Positions 34,876-45,858 of a DNA stretch of 64,000 nucleotides are shown here, one piece after another (the first letter of the stretch is position 1; each line of letters starts with the position of its first letter). Position numbers and translations under genes: made by a program. A model generated the notes under the pieces. That model was not told the DNA's origin. It saw nothing but the letters and a program-made list of their open reading frames with translations, and did no database searches. The DNA is from an uncultured Planctomycetota bacterium (GTDB lineage Bacteria; Planctomycetota; Planctomycetia; Gemmatales; HRBIN36). The DNA is taken from the NCBI GenBank assembly GCA_937944855.1, contig CALFAY010000022.1, positions 1 to 64,000 on the forward strand, read 5' to 3'.

Positions 34876-34971
34876 AGTGGGGGGAGTGGGGGGTGGGGAG
34901 TGGGGAATGGGGAGCGGGGAGTGGGCACAAGGCTTCCGACTCCCGCCTCCCGATTCCCGACTCCTCCGCCT
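34876..34971. repeat. heptamer inverted array D inside the methyltransferase
   Basis: Same design as array C: GGGGAGT-type units, the near-identical core ACAAGGCTTCCGACTCCCG, then ACTCCCG/ATTCCCG units. It encodes ESGIGRRESEALCPLPAPHSP in frame, just before the catalytic NPPW region. The shared core with array C shows that these are copies of one element rather than independent slippage. Confidence 0.85.
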
Positions 34972-37233
34972 TCCACGCTCCTATCACAGGTCGGAAGACG
35001 TCAGGGAAGGCCAGGTGCCAGTGGAAGAACTGGTACTGCTGGGCGAGTCGGCGGATTTCGTCGTACATCCAGGGGGCGACGTCGTGGGGATGGCGTTCGA
35101 CGCGGCGGAAGAGGTCTTCCGTGACGGCGTCATCGAACTGTCTGGTTTTTTTCCAGACGAAAGCGGCACACCAGAGGTCCGCGAGGAAGCGGCCGGAGGA
35201 GCGGTAGCTCGTTTCGGAGACCAGCTCGGCGTAGCGTTGCTCCTTGGAGCGGATGTGAGCTAGGCTGTCGCTGGGCAGCGCGTCGAGTTCGGCCATGGCG
35301 GCGGCGAGATTGCCGAGTTGTTCCCAGGGGAAGCGGAGCTGGCCCTGCTCGTGATCCGACCGCTCCTTTTTGTTCCGCTTCTTCAGGGCGGTGCACAGCG
35401 TCTTGTCGTCTCCTTCAAGGGGTTGGAAAGCTTCGTCGGGAATGCCCTGGGCGAGCAGGGCCGGGGTCGCGCCGAGGAGGCTGTTGCCGCACTGGATGTG
35501 GTGGTCGAGGAAGGAAAGGGGCTTGCCGGGGACGAGGGCTTCCATCCAGAGGGCGACCTTGCAGAGTTCGACGGCCATGGGGTTGAGATCCACGCCGTAC
35601 AGGCAGCGTCCGATGATGTCGCGGAGGGCGTGGCGAAGGCGGCGGGTGAGGGTTCGTCCTCGCCGGTGCGGATGGAGGCGAGGCGTTTGGCCATGCGATG
35701 AGCGGCGGCGATGAGGAAATGGCCGCTGCCGCACGCCGGGTCGCAGACCTCGAGGGCGAGGATCGCGGCCTCGGCGTCGGGCTTTCGGGCAGCTTCGTCC
35801 AGCACCGGGTCGAGGGCGGAGTCGAGCAGGCAGTTGATGAGGCTGGCGGGGCTGAAGTAGCTGCCGGTGGTTTTGCGTTCGTGTCCGCTGGCGGTGTGCA
35901 GGGTGAAGGTGCCAGCTTCGCTGTTGAGGACAGGATGCAGCTCCAGGAGTGACTCATAGACGCTGCCCAGTTCTTCAGAGCCGAGGTTGCGATAGTCCAC
36001 GGTGCGCAGCACGTCGCCATCGCTGGTCAAGGCCAGGGCGCGGATGGCTTCGAGCAGGTCGGCATTGGCAAGCTGGCAGCCGTGCAGGTCGGGGATGGCG
36101 TTCGGAGAGAGCAAGAAGCTGCCCAGGGCCGGCAGTCCGAGTTCGGGACAGCCGCCGTTGCCCAGCCGGTCCATGATCAACGTGAGCATTTGATACAGGT
36201 CAGTATGTTGGGTGCCGCGGAGGCGTTCCGCCAGGCGGCGCAGTCGGCTGGTCGAATAGAAGCGCTGGTAGCGTTCTCGGGCGGCCTCGCTGGCCTGGGG
36301 ATCGAGGAGGAGTTCGCGGTCTTCGGCGACGAAGAGAAACAGCAGGCGATAGACCAGCCGGAGCAGTTGGCGGTAGTAGTCCTGGGGGTTGAGGCGGCCG
36401 GAGCGGAGGCGGTCGCGGAGGGTCTGGTTGGCAGGACAGGACAGGAAGCCGCTGCCCAGCCGGGCGATGGCCTGCTCGACGCCGGTGCGAAACTGGTCCA
36501 GGACGCGCAAACCTTGCTGCCGAGCGAGCCTGGACCATTGCTCCAGCCAGCATTCTTCAGGTATTTCCGCTTCGACACGCGACTGATGACACAGCCGCCA
36601 CAGCAGGGCGAAGTCCGCATAGAGCTGGCCGTCGAACATCGCCTGAAGGTCGAACTCGACATAAGCCTGCCGGGTCAGGCGGATGTTGTCGCGGAGGATG
36701 CGGAGCTTGAGGCCGTTGCTGAGCAAGCCCCACAGGTACTCCTCGGAGCGGTTGAGGAATTCTTGCACGAGGCTGTGCGGGCTGGGACTGCCGGTCGTCC
36801 GCTTGTCGAGGTCAGCGCGGCAGCCGACGAGATGGATGGGGACATGGTGCCAGGCATGGGAGATGGGGTAGGCTTTTCCCCCGATGACGAAAGGGACCTT
36901 CAGGGATTGCAATCGGCCGTAGCCCAGTTCCTGAAAGAGGGGAAGCAGCCAGCGTTCGCGGGTCACTGTGGTGCCCGATTCGGTCGGGGCGAGTTTGTCC
37001 CAGGCGGCGCGGAAGGAGGCCCAGGCACTCTGAAGCCGGTTCCAGGCGCGGTTGGTGGCTTCGTTGAGCTTTTCGTCCTGGAGCAGGTGGTAGGAGGTCG
37101 GGTTCAGGCCGGGGAGGTCATTATCGCCGGCGGCGATCCGCAGAAGCAGGTCGGCCGGGAGGATGGCCCCTTCGGTGCGGAGCGTGGGAAAGCGGTCAAA
37201 GGACGATGTCGGCACAGCAGACTCCTGAAATCC

Positions 37234-40047
37234 TCAACCCTTTGGCAAGTGAACAAAGATGCCGAGTACGTCGGGAGGCAGTTGCGGCTCGACGCGGTGG
37301 CTGACGCCCTTGGTGCGGCTGGCGGCGCGGACGCGCCGGTGGGCTTCCAGGAGTTCCTCGCCCCGCTGGCGGGCATGTTGTTCGAGGTGAGGGCGCAACA
37401 CGTCAAGACCGTCCAGGACGACTCGCAGGAAATGGGCCGCCTGGTCGGGCGTGACATTGGCTTCGGGTTCGGCCAGAAGCAGCGCCTCGGCCTGGTCGGC
37501 GGCCAGCCATTCCGCGTTCTGTGGCGACCCCGCGAAGGCCAGCAATTGCGAGTCTTCGGCGAGCAACGGGCGCTCCTGCTCGCCGTAGCGGGTAATGATG
37601 TGGAAGCGCAGGCGGAGCAACAACAGCGTGGTGCGCCGTCCGACCTTGCTGGTGCGGATGACGCCGCAACGCCGGGCCACACTTTCCAAGTGTGGATCGA
37701 GGGCCGTGTTCAGGACGTAATTCGCCAGCCGTTCCACCAGGGGGTGTGTTCGTGTCAACAGAAGCTGGCCTGAAGAAACCGGCAGCTCGAACCGAGCCGA
37801 GAAACGGATGGGCGCTCCGAGCGTATCGCGCAAGGAGCGAGGAGCTTCGGAAAGATCAACGCGAATCGGGTCGGTGCCGCTGACGCTTGCCCCGTAGGCA
37901 GCAAGCGCGGTGCGGGTGAATGCGGCCACATCGACGCCGGAACCGACAGCGGCCCGGGCAGCTTCCACCTCCCGGACCACTTCGTCCACCTTGATCGTCT
38001 CCTGGGCGAACATCGTCCGCGAGCGCTTCTCCCGCTCGGCAGAAGCTTCCCAGGTGCGACGCAGTTCGTTCCCTTCCACCTCACTGAGGTACTCTTCAAA
38101 CAACTGCGGTTGGACCGCCTTTCGGCCGCGAAGCAACATGCCCTCAAAGACGGCCTGGATGACCTGCTCGCTATCCATCGGCAATGGTACGGAGATCCCC
38201 AGCGAATTGCGGATGGCGCGGTGCTTGCGGAGCAGGACGTCGAGAACGACGCCGTCGATCTGGTTGTCCGTGCCGTAGTAGGTCAGGGTTCGCACGTTCG
38301 GGCTGGGCTGGCCATAGCGGTCCACGCGGCCCTCGCGCTGTTCATGCCGGGTGGGGTTCCACGAGAGGTCGTAGTGGATGACGGCATTGAAATGTTGCTG
38401 AAGATTGATTCCTTCGCTCAGGCAGTCGGTGCAGACCAGGACACGTTTTTCGGCCTGTGCCAGTTGCGCCACCCGCTCTTCGCGCACGACCGGGGGCAAG
38501 TTGCCGGTGATGGCCACGACTTCGACGCCTTTGAGCCTCTCGCGCAAGGCGGAGGCGACGTATTCGGCAGTGGGGATGAAGCGGCAGAAGAGGATGGGCT
38601 GAAAGCCGTCGCGGATCAGTCCCTCGACGATGGGGATGACTTTCTGGAGTTTGGCATCCTTGCGGCCCTGGAGGGCGTCGGCCTCACGGGCCATTGCCAG
38701 GAGACGAGAGCGGACGGGACCGGCATCGTCGGCATCCTCGCCCGGATCGCTGCCGGGTGCCAGGTCCATCGCCTCGCTGGATTCCTCTTCGACGAGATCG
38801 AGCACCGTGCGGCGGCCGAGGGCGTCGGCCTCCTCGGGCGAATCCGTGTCGGCAGTGGCGGCGCGGGTGCGGAGCGTCGCAGCAGCAGCCGCGGGACTGG
38901 AGGCCATCGACCGGAGCAAGGCCAAGGCCGACCACCAGCGGACACGCTGCCGCTGGGCCGTGACTGTTGCTGCCGGGTCCGTCACCGTCTCGCGTGCATA
39001 CTCCAGGACCTTTTGAAAAAGCTGCTTGTACTCAGGGGAAAGTTTGTAGGTTTCCTCGGCCTCTTCGCGTTCGGGGAAGGGGGTGTCGGCCTGCATGTAG
39101 TGGCGAATGTCACCACGCCGGCGTTGGACGAAATGGGCTGCCAGCCGACGGCGATGGTGCTGGTTGGCCGGGCCGCTCAAGTCATCCGGCAGGTTGCCGA
39201 AGTCCCGGTCGAGTAGGGTGAGCAGGGCGCGGAAGTTCTCCTCCTTGCCACTGTGGGGCGTGGCCGTCACCAGAATCAGATGTCGGTCCGAGTCGGCAGC
39301 CAGACCTTTCACGAGTTGATACCGTTGGTGTCGGCTGCCCCGGCCGTCCTCAGCCCCAAGGCAAGTGTGCGCCTCATCCACGATGACCAGCTCGGGACAG
39401 GCCCGGAGGAAGTCGTCGCGGCGGCGATCAGACTTGATGAAGTCGGTCGAGACGATGACGTAAGGGTGACGTTCAAAGATCGACTGGCCCAGGCGGCAGG
39501 CTCGCTCCAGCCGCGTGACGGTGCCCGGCAGGACCAATTCGGCGTCGAGGTGGAACTTGCTGCTCAGCTCCGTCTGCCACTGTTCGGCAATCTGTGGCGG
39601 ACAGAGGATGGCAAAGCGGTTCACTTCGCCGCGGTCGATCAACTCCCGCACGATCAGGGCGGCCTCGATGGTCTTGCCGATGCCGACGTCGTCAGCGATC
39701 AGGATGCGCACCGGGTCGAGCTTGAGGGCCATGAGCAGTGGAACGAGTTGATACGGTCGCGGCTCGAACGCCAAGTGACCAAAGCAGCGGAACGGCCCGG
39801 CACTGGAGCGAAAGCCCAGGCGCAAGGCATCCCGCAGCAACCGACAAGAGCGGTAGTCGCCGAGTTGGGAGGGATCGGGCAGAGGGAACGAGGCTGCCTC
39901 AACACGTTCCAGGGGCAAGTAAATGCCCGCTGTTTCATCTTCTCCTCCGCCCAGAGGGCGAACGATGATCAGGTCGTCTTTTGATTCGGGCAGGACAACC
40001 CAATCGCGGCCGCGAGCCCGCACTAACGAACCGACAGCAAAACTCAT
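37234..40047 (-). CDS. SNF2-like DEAD/DEAH helicase (DrmD-like)
   Basis: 937 residues, intact. The order of motifs is Q-like EPRPYQ (95-100), Walker A GIGKT (122-126), DEAH box VIVDEAHTC (DEAH 224-227), TATPHSG, and in the C-terminal RecA lobe SEGINLQQHFN and the arginine finger HEQREGRVDRYGQ. This is the superfamily 2, SNF2/RapA-like layout, about the size of DISARM class 1 DrmD; the long C-terminal region (about 570-937) has no recognised fold. It would translocate on double-stranded DNA using ATP. Its start codon overlaps the end of the DUF1998 helicase gene by four bases and the methyltransferase follows by 18 bases, so the three form one transcription unit. Confidence 0.9.
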   Translation of the reverse strand: MSFAVGSLVRARGRDWVVLPESKDDLIIVRPLGGGEDETAGIYLPLERVEAASFPLPDPSQLGDYRSCRLLRDALRLGFRSSAGPFRCFGHLAFEPRPYQLVPLLMALKLDPVRILIADDVGIGKTIEAALIVRELIDRGEVNRFAILCPPQIAEQWQTELSSKFHLDAELVLPGTVTRLERACRLGQSIFERHPYVIVSTDFIKSDRRRDDFLRACPELVIVDEAHTCLGAEDGRGSRHQRYQLVKGLAADSDRHLILVTATPHSGKEENFRALLTLLDRDFGNLPDDLSGPANQHHRRRLAAHFVQRRRGDIRHYMQADTPFPEREEAEETYKLSPEYKQLFQKVLEYARETVTDPAATVTAQRQRVRWWSALALLRSMASSPAAAAATLRTRAATADTDSPEEADALGRRTVLDLVEEESSEAMDLAPGSDPGEDADDAGPVRSRLLAMAREADALQGRKDAKLQKVIPIVEGLIRDGFQPILFCRFIPTAEYVASALRERLKGVEVVAITGNLPPVVREERVAQLAQAEKRVLVCTDCLSEGINLQQHFNAVIHYDLSWNPTRHEQREGRVDRYGQPSPNVRTLTYYGTDNQIDGVVLDVLLRKHRAIRNSLGISVPLPMDSEQVIQAVFEGMLLRGRKAVQPQLFEEYLSEVEGNELRRTWEASAEREKRSRTMFAQETIKVDEVVREVEAARAAVGSGVDVAAFTRTALAAYGASVSGTDPIRVDLSEAPRSLRDTLGAPIRFSARFELPVSSGQLLLTRTHPLVERLANYVLNTALDPHLESVARRCGVIRTSKVGRRTTLLLLRLRFHIITRYGEQERPLLAEDSQLLAFAGSPQNAEWLAADQAEALLLAEPEANVTPDQAAHFLRVVLDGLDVLRPHLEQHARQRGEELLEAHRRVRAASRTKGVSHRVEPQLPPDVLGIFVHLPKG

Positions 40048-43000
40048 GTCTTCTTCCCGAAAATGTGGGGGTAACGGGCCAGGATGTTCTCCCAGTCATC
40101 CTGATGGTGGAAGCGGATGACCGTGTAACCAGCGTCTTCCATGCACTCGGTCTTCATCAGGTCGCGTTGTGCTCGTTCGGGGTAGTCGTGGGGAGGTCCA
40201 TCGATGTAGATCGCCGCCTGATACTCCTGGTAAAAGAAATCAGGGCGCGTCTGGCATCCTTCGATCCGATGTTGAGCGTGGCTGGGAAGGCGAAGGTTGT
40301 GTGCTTCCAGAAGCCTCAGCCAGCGCCGCTCCAACTCTGAGCCAGCCAAGCCCTCGAGCATGGCGAGGTGTTCGGCGCGGGTCTGGCCGCCCGGGGCGGT
40401 TTGCGCGCGGGCCTGGGCAAGCCGAAGCAGCAGGTCGCGGATTTTCTGGCGATCCAGGCGGCGATGCACCGGTTGGTTGCCGTAGTGCATCAGGCAGTCG
40501 TAACAGGCAGCTTCGCAATCCTCACGGGCCTGCTCTGCACGGCGTCGGTCTTCTCCGGTGTCGGGGTCGAAGTGGCAGATCTCCAAAGCTCGACGGGCGA
40601 CTTGGGCGAAGGCATCAGCATCGTCGAGCAGCCGGCGCAGCACACCGGCCCCGCCCTCGGCAGACTCGTACAAGAGCAGGAGACGTGGCCGATCTTCATT
40701 GGGCAGCAGCTCGGTGGCCAGCTCGTTCTCCTCAAGTTGGTACTGGACCTGGATGGCGTTCTTCAAAGCGGCCTGCAAGGAGACCATGCAGTCGAGATCG
40801 AGCGGCCTGACCGGTTCAAAAAGCAGGCAGTTACGGTGGTCCTCGACGTAAGGGATCACCCGCTCCGTGCGAGGCGACAAGGGGTCTTCGAGGTCGTCTT
40901 CGTTCTGCTCATTGCGCGACCAGAAGCCCCGCTCTTTGTCGAGAACGAAGCCGAACTGGAACTTATTGTGGCGACGGGACCAGCCCAAATTGATTCGCCA
41001 GAGGGTGGCGGCCCTGCCGTACGTTAGCGTGGCCAGGAGGTCGGCCCTCTGCATCAGGCGTGCATTGCGCTGAACAGGCATGCCACCTTGTTCGGCCAGG
41101 CGGATGCCGGTGCGGATGTCGTAGCCGAGGCGAAGCCGCTCTTCCTCGTCGCAGTTGATCCTGTCGCGCCGCTTGGTCGCTACGTTTTGCAGGCGGAGGA
41201 GCGGTCGTAACGGCGGCGGCAGCGCGCTGCCGCATCGCTGGCACAAATCCGGGCCAAGACATTCGGGAATCGGATGCAAGTAGCCGCACTGGTCGCACTG
41301 CTTGGCCTGAGTAGTGAGCAGATCCTCGTCCTGCACCGGCAGAATAACTTGGTTAATGATGTATCGTGAGCCTTCATGGTAAACAATCGCTCGCGGACCG
41401 AATTCGGAAATGGCGAGGAAGCGTGGGCGGGACAGGTACTCCTCGCGTTGCCGAGTGCGGCGGGCTGGGATGAAGGCCGACAGCGGCAGACGCGGAAAGC
41501 TGTAGCCCGGCAAAAAGCCCTCGCTGGCGAAGTAGCGGTAGCTGTAGAAGTCGCTCTGGGCGAAGTCTTCGGTTTCTGTCAAAAGCTTGAGCTGTGCCTC
41601 GGCTTCGCGCCGCAGGCGCTCGGCCTGCTGCTTGTCGGCCAGCGGCCGGGAGGCGTCACGGATGATGCGGTCCTGCGCTGTCGCCTGGGTCAAGGCGGAG
41701 CGGTATAGCCCTCGCCAGCGTTCGCACGCCTGATCGAATTGCCGTACTACTTGGCTGAGCACTTCGTCCAGCCAGCCGGGGGTGTACCAACCGCCCTGGT
41801 GCAATTCCTCTTCGAGGGAGGCCAGCACGCGCTCGGCTCGGGCCTTAGCCCGCCGGCGCGCCTCCGGGGATTCGACAGCACTGCGGACGCTGGGCAACAG
41901 CTCGAGTGTCGGTTCGACACCTCTCAGGTCGAGCAGGTCGCTGAGGGATTTGCCCAGGCTCAGGCCGGTTTCGGCCAGCCATATCGCTTGGACGTGCGCG
42001 CGGATCATGTCCTCATTGGCGAGGTCCAGGCGCGGAGGCGTAACTGCCCCACAGACCATGCGTTCCGGGCGGCGAAAGAAATACTGATCGTGGGAACTGC
42101 CCGTTGAACAGTAGGAGATCACTAACGCAGGTTGGCCGCTCCGCCCGGCCCGACCGCTGCGCTGAGCGTAGTTGGCGGGCGTCGGCGGAATGTTACGCAG
42201 GTTGACAACGTTCAGGTCGGAGATGTCAATGCCCAGTTCCATCGTCGGCGAGCAGTACAGGACCGGCAAAAGCCCCTTACGGAAACGGTCCTCCCGATCG
42301 AGCCGCTTCTCGTAGGGAACTTGGGCAGTGTGCTCACGGGCCTCCAGCCCGTGCAGCGAGGCGGCCACGTTCTTGTAGAAATCCACGAAGAACCGGTTTG
42401 TCCGACTTCCGGTGGAGGGTAATCGTGGCACGCGGATGGGATCGTGGAGGGGACGCGTTCCATCTCCAGCGACCCAGAGCAGGGTCGAGGCGGGGACCTG
42501 GTAGCCAGGCACGTCGTCGTTGCCACGAGCCGGAACGACAGCCTCGACTAGACCGCCGATTTGCAATGCACGCAATAGGTCGCGGATGATCTGCTGCCGG
42601 TCGTCCAGGGTCAAGCGGCCCGGCGTCTTTCGGAAGGTGCTTCTCCGGCCGAGGTATTGGCCGAATCCGCCGCGTGCCGTCAAATAGACGTTGCCGCCGT
42701 AGTCATCCTTGCCTTGCCGGGGTCGTGGGAAAAGGACGGCGGCGTGTTCCATGTCCGACGATTCGTTCTCGTCGATGGCCCAAGGCTCGATCAGCCGCTG
42801 GCTGCTTTGCTGCAGGAGGTTCTCTTGGTAGGTCGGGTCGAGATAATCGACCTTTATCGCCAGCTCCCGCCGCATGAAGTCGAGAAGGACACGGGCCACA
42901 CGCTGGCGGGTCTCGGCACTGGCTTGTTGCAATACTGGGTGACAGTTACTCCAAACGTCTGGGGCCTTGCAGACCTCTTCCAGGGAAAGATAGCGGATTT

Positions 43001-45223
43001 CCAGCAGGCCGCACTGTTCCAGATTCGGTGCGGTGACGCGCCATCCACGCTTGAGGTCACGGTAAAGGCGATAACCAAGGACATTTCGCAAGGCCCGCTG
43101 CGTTTCTGCCAGAGCCTGAAACTTGGCACTGGGGTTGCTAGCGTACATTTCCACCGGCAGCCTGAGCGCCTCGAAGACGCGCTGGGTCAGTTCCTCGTGC
43201 CGCAAGCCAGACTCTCCGGCAGCTCGGACCGCGGCGAACAGCGCGCCGCGCAGCAGGCTTACCTCGACAAAGTCGTTGAAATGTCCCGCTTGGAGCGAGG
43301 CGTCCTGGCGATTGTCGGTGAAGCTGAGCAGCTTATGCGCCTGCGGGTCCAGGTCGCTGGCCTTCAAACCCCGAATGGCCGACAGGCTCAGGATGGTGGT
43401 CGCCGTGCTACGGCCCTCGGAACCGAGGGCAGTCAATTTACCGAAGTCAGACGTCTGCAGAAAGTTATACGCTACGCCACAATTCAGGCAGAAACGGAAC
43501 GGGGCGGTGACGAAGTAGCCGTCCCGCCCCTCAGTGCCCTCCACTCCATCCGGCCCGACCCGAACAGGCTGAGGGAGATCCTTCTGGCGGCTCGGCTTCA
43601 CACGCTGCTGACCTCGGTGCTCTTCCACCCAGTCATCCGGAAGCCGGTCCAGCAATTGGTCAAGCTGATCGCCCGGCCAGGGATTGTTGCTGCTGAAATA
43701 CAGGTAGCCCGCCACGTTGTCGTCGTTTCCAAAGCGGTCTCTCAGCTCGCGCGGCTCATAATGGATGCGTTGCCCTTCGTCTTCCGAAACTTTGCGGACG
43801 CAGTAGTATTCCTGGCCGCACTCCCGGCAGAAGACCAGCGGCAGCAGCACACGCTGCCGATCGCCGGGTACGAACTGCTGACCGTGCAACGTCAGGTAGC
43901 GGTCGGCCTCATTCTCGATGGAGGCGTAGACTGTGTCGCCTCGACTAATGAACTGGTGCAGTCGGAAGGCAAAGAGCGGTGGATTGGTCAGAGGGTCGCG
44001 CTTGCAGCGATAGCTGGCTTGAAGCTGGTCCTGGATGGCTTGAACGCATCGCCCGATGGAAACGCCTGTCAATCGACTGAGGGTGACAGCGGCTCCGTTA
44101 GACCCGCCGATGCTTTTGGGCGATACCCGGACCAGCCGCTCACTCCCCGGCTCCGCCTGAACACCGAAGGTACTTTCGATCCAGATCGACAACGGGTCGT
44201 TCACAAAGTCTTGGTAATCGGCAGGTGGTTGACGGGACGGATCGGCCAACCGCTCGGTCAATGCCGCAACGAACGCTGGGTCACGTTCGTCGCGGGGCGG
44301 CGTGGCCCGGCGCAGCGTTTCGCCGATGACGTGTTCCGGTCGGACGGGCACGCCGAAAAGCTGGCTGGCCACACTGGCAACCTGGGCTTGTTGCTCGGCG
44401 AAAGAGCCGGCGCCTGCCAGCGTCGCGGACGTGCCAATGCATTGCAGGTGCGGGGCGTTCAAGGCGTCGCGCACCCGCCGGATCAGCAGGGCCACGTCCG
44501 CCTTTGTCGTCCCCGGTAGGTGTGAAGCTCGTCCAGCACCAGAAACCGAAGCCCCTGACCGGCACTGACCAGTGGTTGCTCCTGGGGCCGCGTCAGGATC
44601 AACTCCAGCATCACATAGTTGGTCAGCAGAATGTCCGGAGGCTGGGCGAGGATGCGTTCGCGTTCGGCACTGGATTCCTGCCCAGTGTATCGCTAAAAAG
44701 TCACCGGGCCGCGCCCGTCCGGGTAGCCGTGGCAAAGGAACTTGTGTAGCTCACCTCGCTGGCTATTCGCCAAAGCGTTCATCGGATAAACGACGATGGC
44801 CTGGATTCCTCGGCCGCTACCCATACGCAGGACATAATTGACGATCGGTACCATATAAGCCAAGCTCTTGCCCGAGCCGGTGCCTGTGGTGAGGACGTAA
44901 GACTCGCGGCTCTGGGCGATGCGGATGGCGTCGGCCTGGTGGCGGTGCAAACGAAGAGGGCGGCCCGTGCTCGACGGCTCGGGCTTGATGCGAAAGACCC
45001 GACTGCACTCGCTGTGGAGGATGCCTTGGGCGACCAGTTCGTCGATGGACGGGCCAGACTCGAAGGACGGATTGAGCTGAATAAGTGGTTCGGGCCATAG
45101 AACTTCGGACTGGAGTTGCTGTTCCACGAAGTGCCGGAGCCGTTCGTCGCTGACTCGAATGAAGCTGCGTATGTAAGCCGCGTAATCCTCGATCACCCGG
45201 CAACGGAGTGCAAAGATATTCAT
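40044..45223 (-). pseudogene. DUF1998 helicase fused to a PD-(D/E)XK nuclease, with amber codon and frameshift
   Basis: Start at 45223 (MNIFALRCRVIEDY) is chosen for the GGGGGAGAGG motif upstream and the family-like N-terminus. Order: Walker A TGTGSGKS (about residue 112), DELH box in LVLDELHTYRG, helicase C lobe with QRSGRAGRSGQ, zinc ribbon CDQCGYLHPIPEC-CQRCG, DUF1998 with CEAACYDCLMHYGNQPVHRR, and a C-terminal Vsr/DUF559-like nuclease (RPDFFYQEYQAAIYIDGPP). In-frame TAG at 44693-44695 interrupts VTF-RYTGQE, and a one-base shift near 44510-44520 separates DELHTYRGRQ from ADVALLIRR. DUF1998 helicases include MrfA-type repair enzymes and the DISARM DrmA/DrmB family. About 1726 codons in all. 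It is the first gene of the cassette. Confidence 0.85.
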
Positions 45224-45858
45224 CGCGCCTCTCCCCCATGCCAACAGGTGGCTTTCGACCAACCAGGCAATGATGCCATGAAACCTGGGGCTACTGCTCC
45301 GCAGTGTAGCTTGGTGGGAACGACACCCGTACTTGCTTTTTTGTCCATCCAAATGATATCCGCAAGCTGGGCAGGGAACAGCCAAGGTTCCGAAAGGCAG
45401 GAAGGTAGCAAAATAATGTTGAGCGCCGGACAAAGAAAGTGCCGGCGGATACACCCAAATCTGGAAGGACCTGGGCGCCCAGCTTGGACAAACGAAACGA
45501 ACGGTTAGCGGAGGCAGAAGCAAACTTCCGTGCCCGGCTGAATTCCTCAACTCGTGATGATGCCCTCAGCAGCCTTTTTGACGGAGTTTCTTTACCAACC
45601 ATGGGTCGGGCGAAACCGGCCGCGAGCAGTTCCTGCCTTCGTTTGATCCCCTGTTTCAGGCCAGCAGAGTTCATTTCCGAACACCGGTACCCTCCTTCAC
45701 ACTAATTGGCCTATGTTATGCTGCGAATTGCGGAAACGTTGGAAAAGTAAGAGCCAACAGGCAGAAGCTCGGTGAGTGTGTTATTATCAAGCTGCAATCG
45801 CAGTTCTGCCTTGCAGCTTTAACTTCAGCGATGCAGGAAGCCAGCGGAGTGATTTGCC
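45224..45858. other. upstream region of the defence-like cassette
   Basis: About 635 bases without a supported gene. It should hold the promoter of the minus-strand cassette. The minus-strand frame stays open 109 codons above the chosen start and includes CPACGYHLDGQKSKYGC, which resembles a zinc ribbon, but family members start at MNIFAL, so this is probably chance. A plus-strand frame (45439-45705) also lacks recognisable coding features. Confidence 0.35.

Larger units (their letters stand above)
32981..37215 (-). pseudogene. Eco57I-type N6-adenine DNA methyltransferase, frameshifted
   Basis: Two frames make one protein of about 1410 codons. The first, from ATG 37215, has an N-terminal region (about 1-470) and the SAM motif CDPACGSGHF near residue 490, then loses sense after RTGEDEPSP. 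The second resumes [21 protein letters not shown] and contains the catalytic VLGNPPWERIK motif (NPPW), a target-recognition region and a C-terminal helical part to 32981. The shift (loss of one base) lies at about 35634-35650. The class methylates adenine and often combines with restriction or DISARM-type systems (DrmMI is of this kind). Four blocks of heptamer repeats interrupt it in frame. It is 18 bases downstream of the SNF2-like helicase. Confidence 0.85.

Noticed and set aside
34037..34971. CRISPR array
   Set aside because: The repeats are 7-base tandem units in inverted halves with no regular spacers, and they are read in frame as protein.
38110..39216. Plus-strand 368-codon frame
   Set aside because: Shadow of the SNF2-like helicase gene; no start signal or family features.
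42657..44519. Plus-strand 620-codon frame
   Set aside because: Antisense shadow of the DUF1998 helicase, which carries the recognised helicase and zinc motifs.
32981..45223. Canonical DISARM or BREX system
   Set aside because: The DISARM core (separate drmB and drmC) and BREX markers (pglZ, brxL) are not present; only parts are shared.
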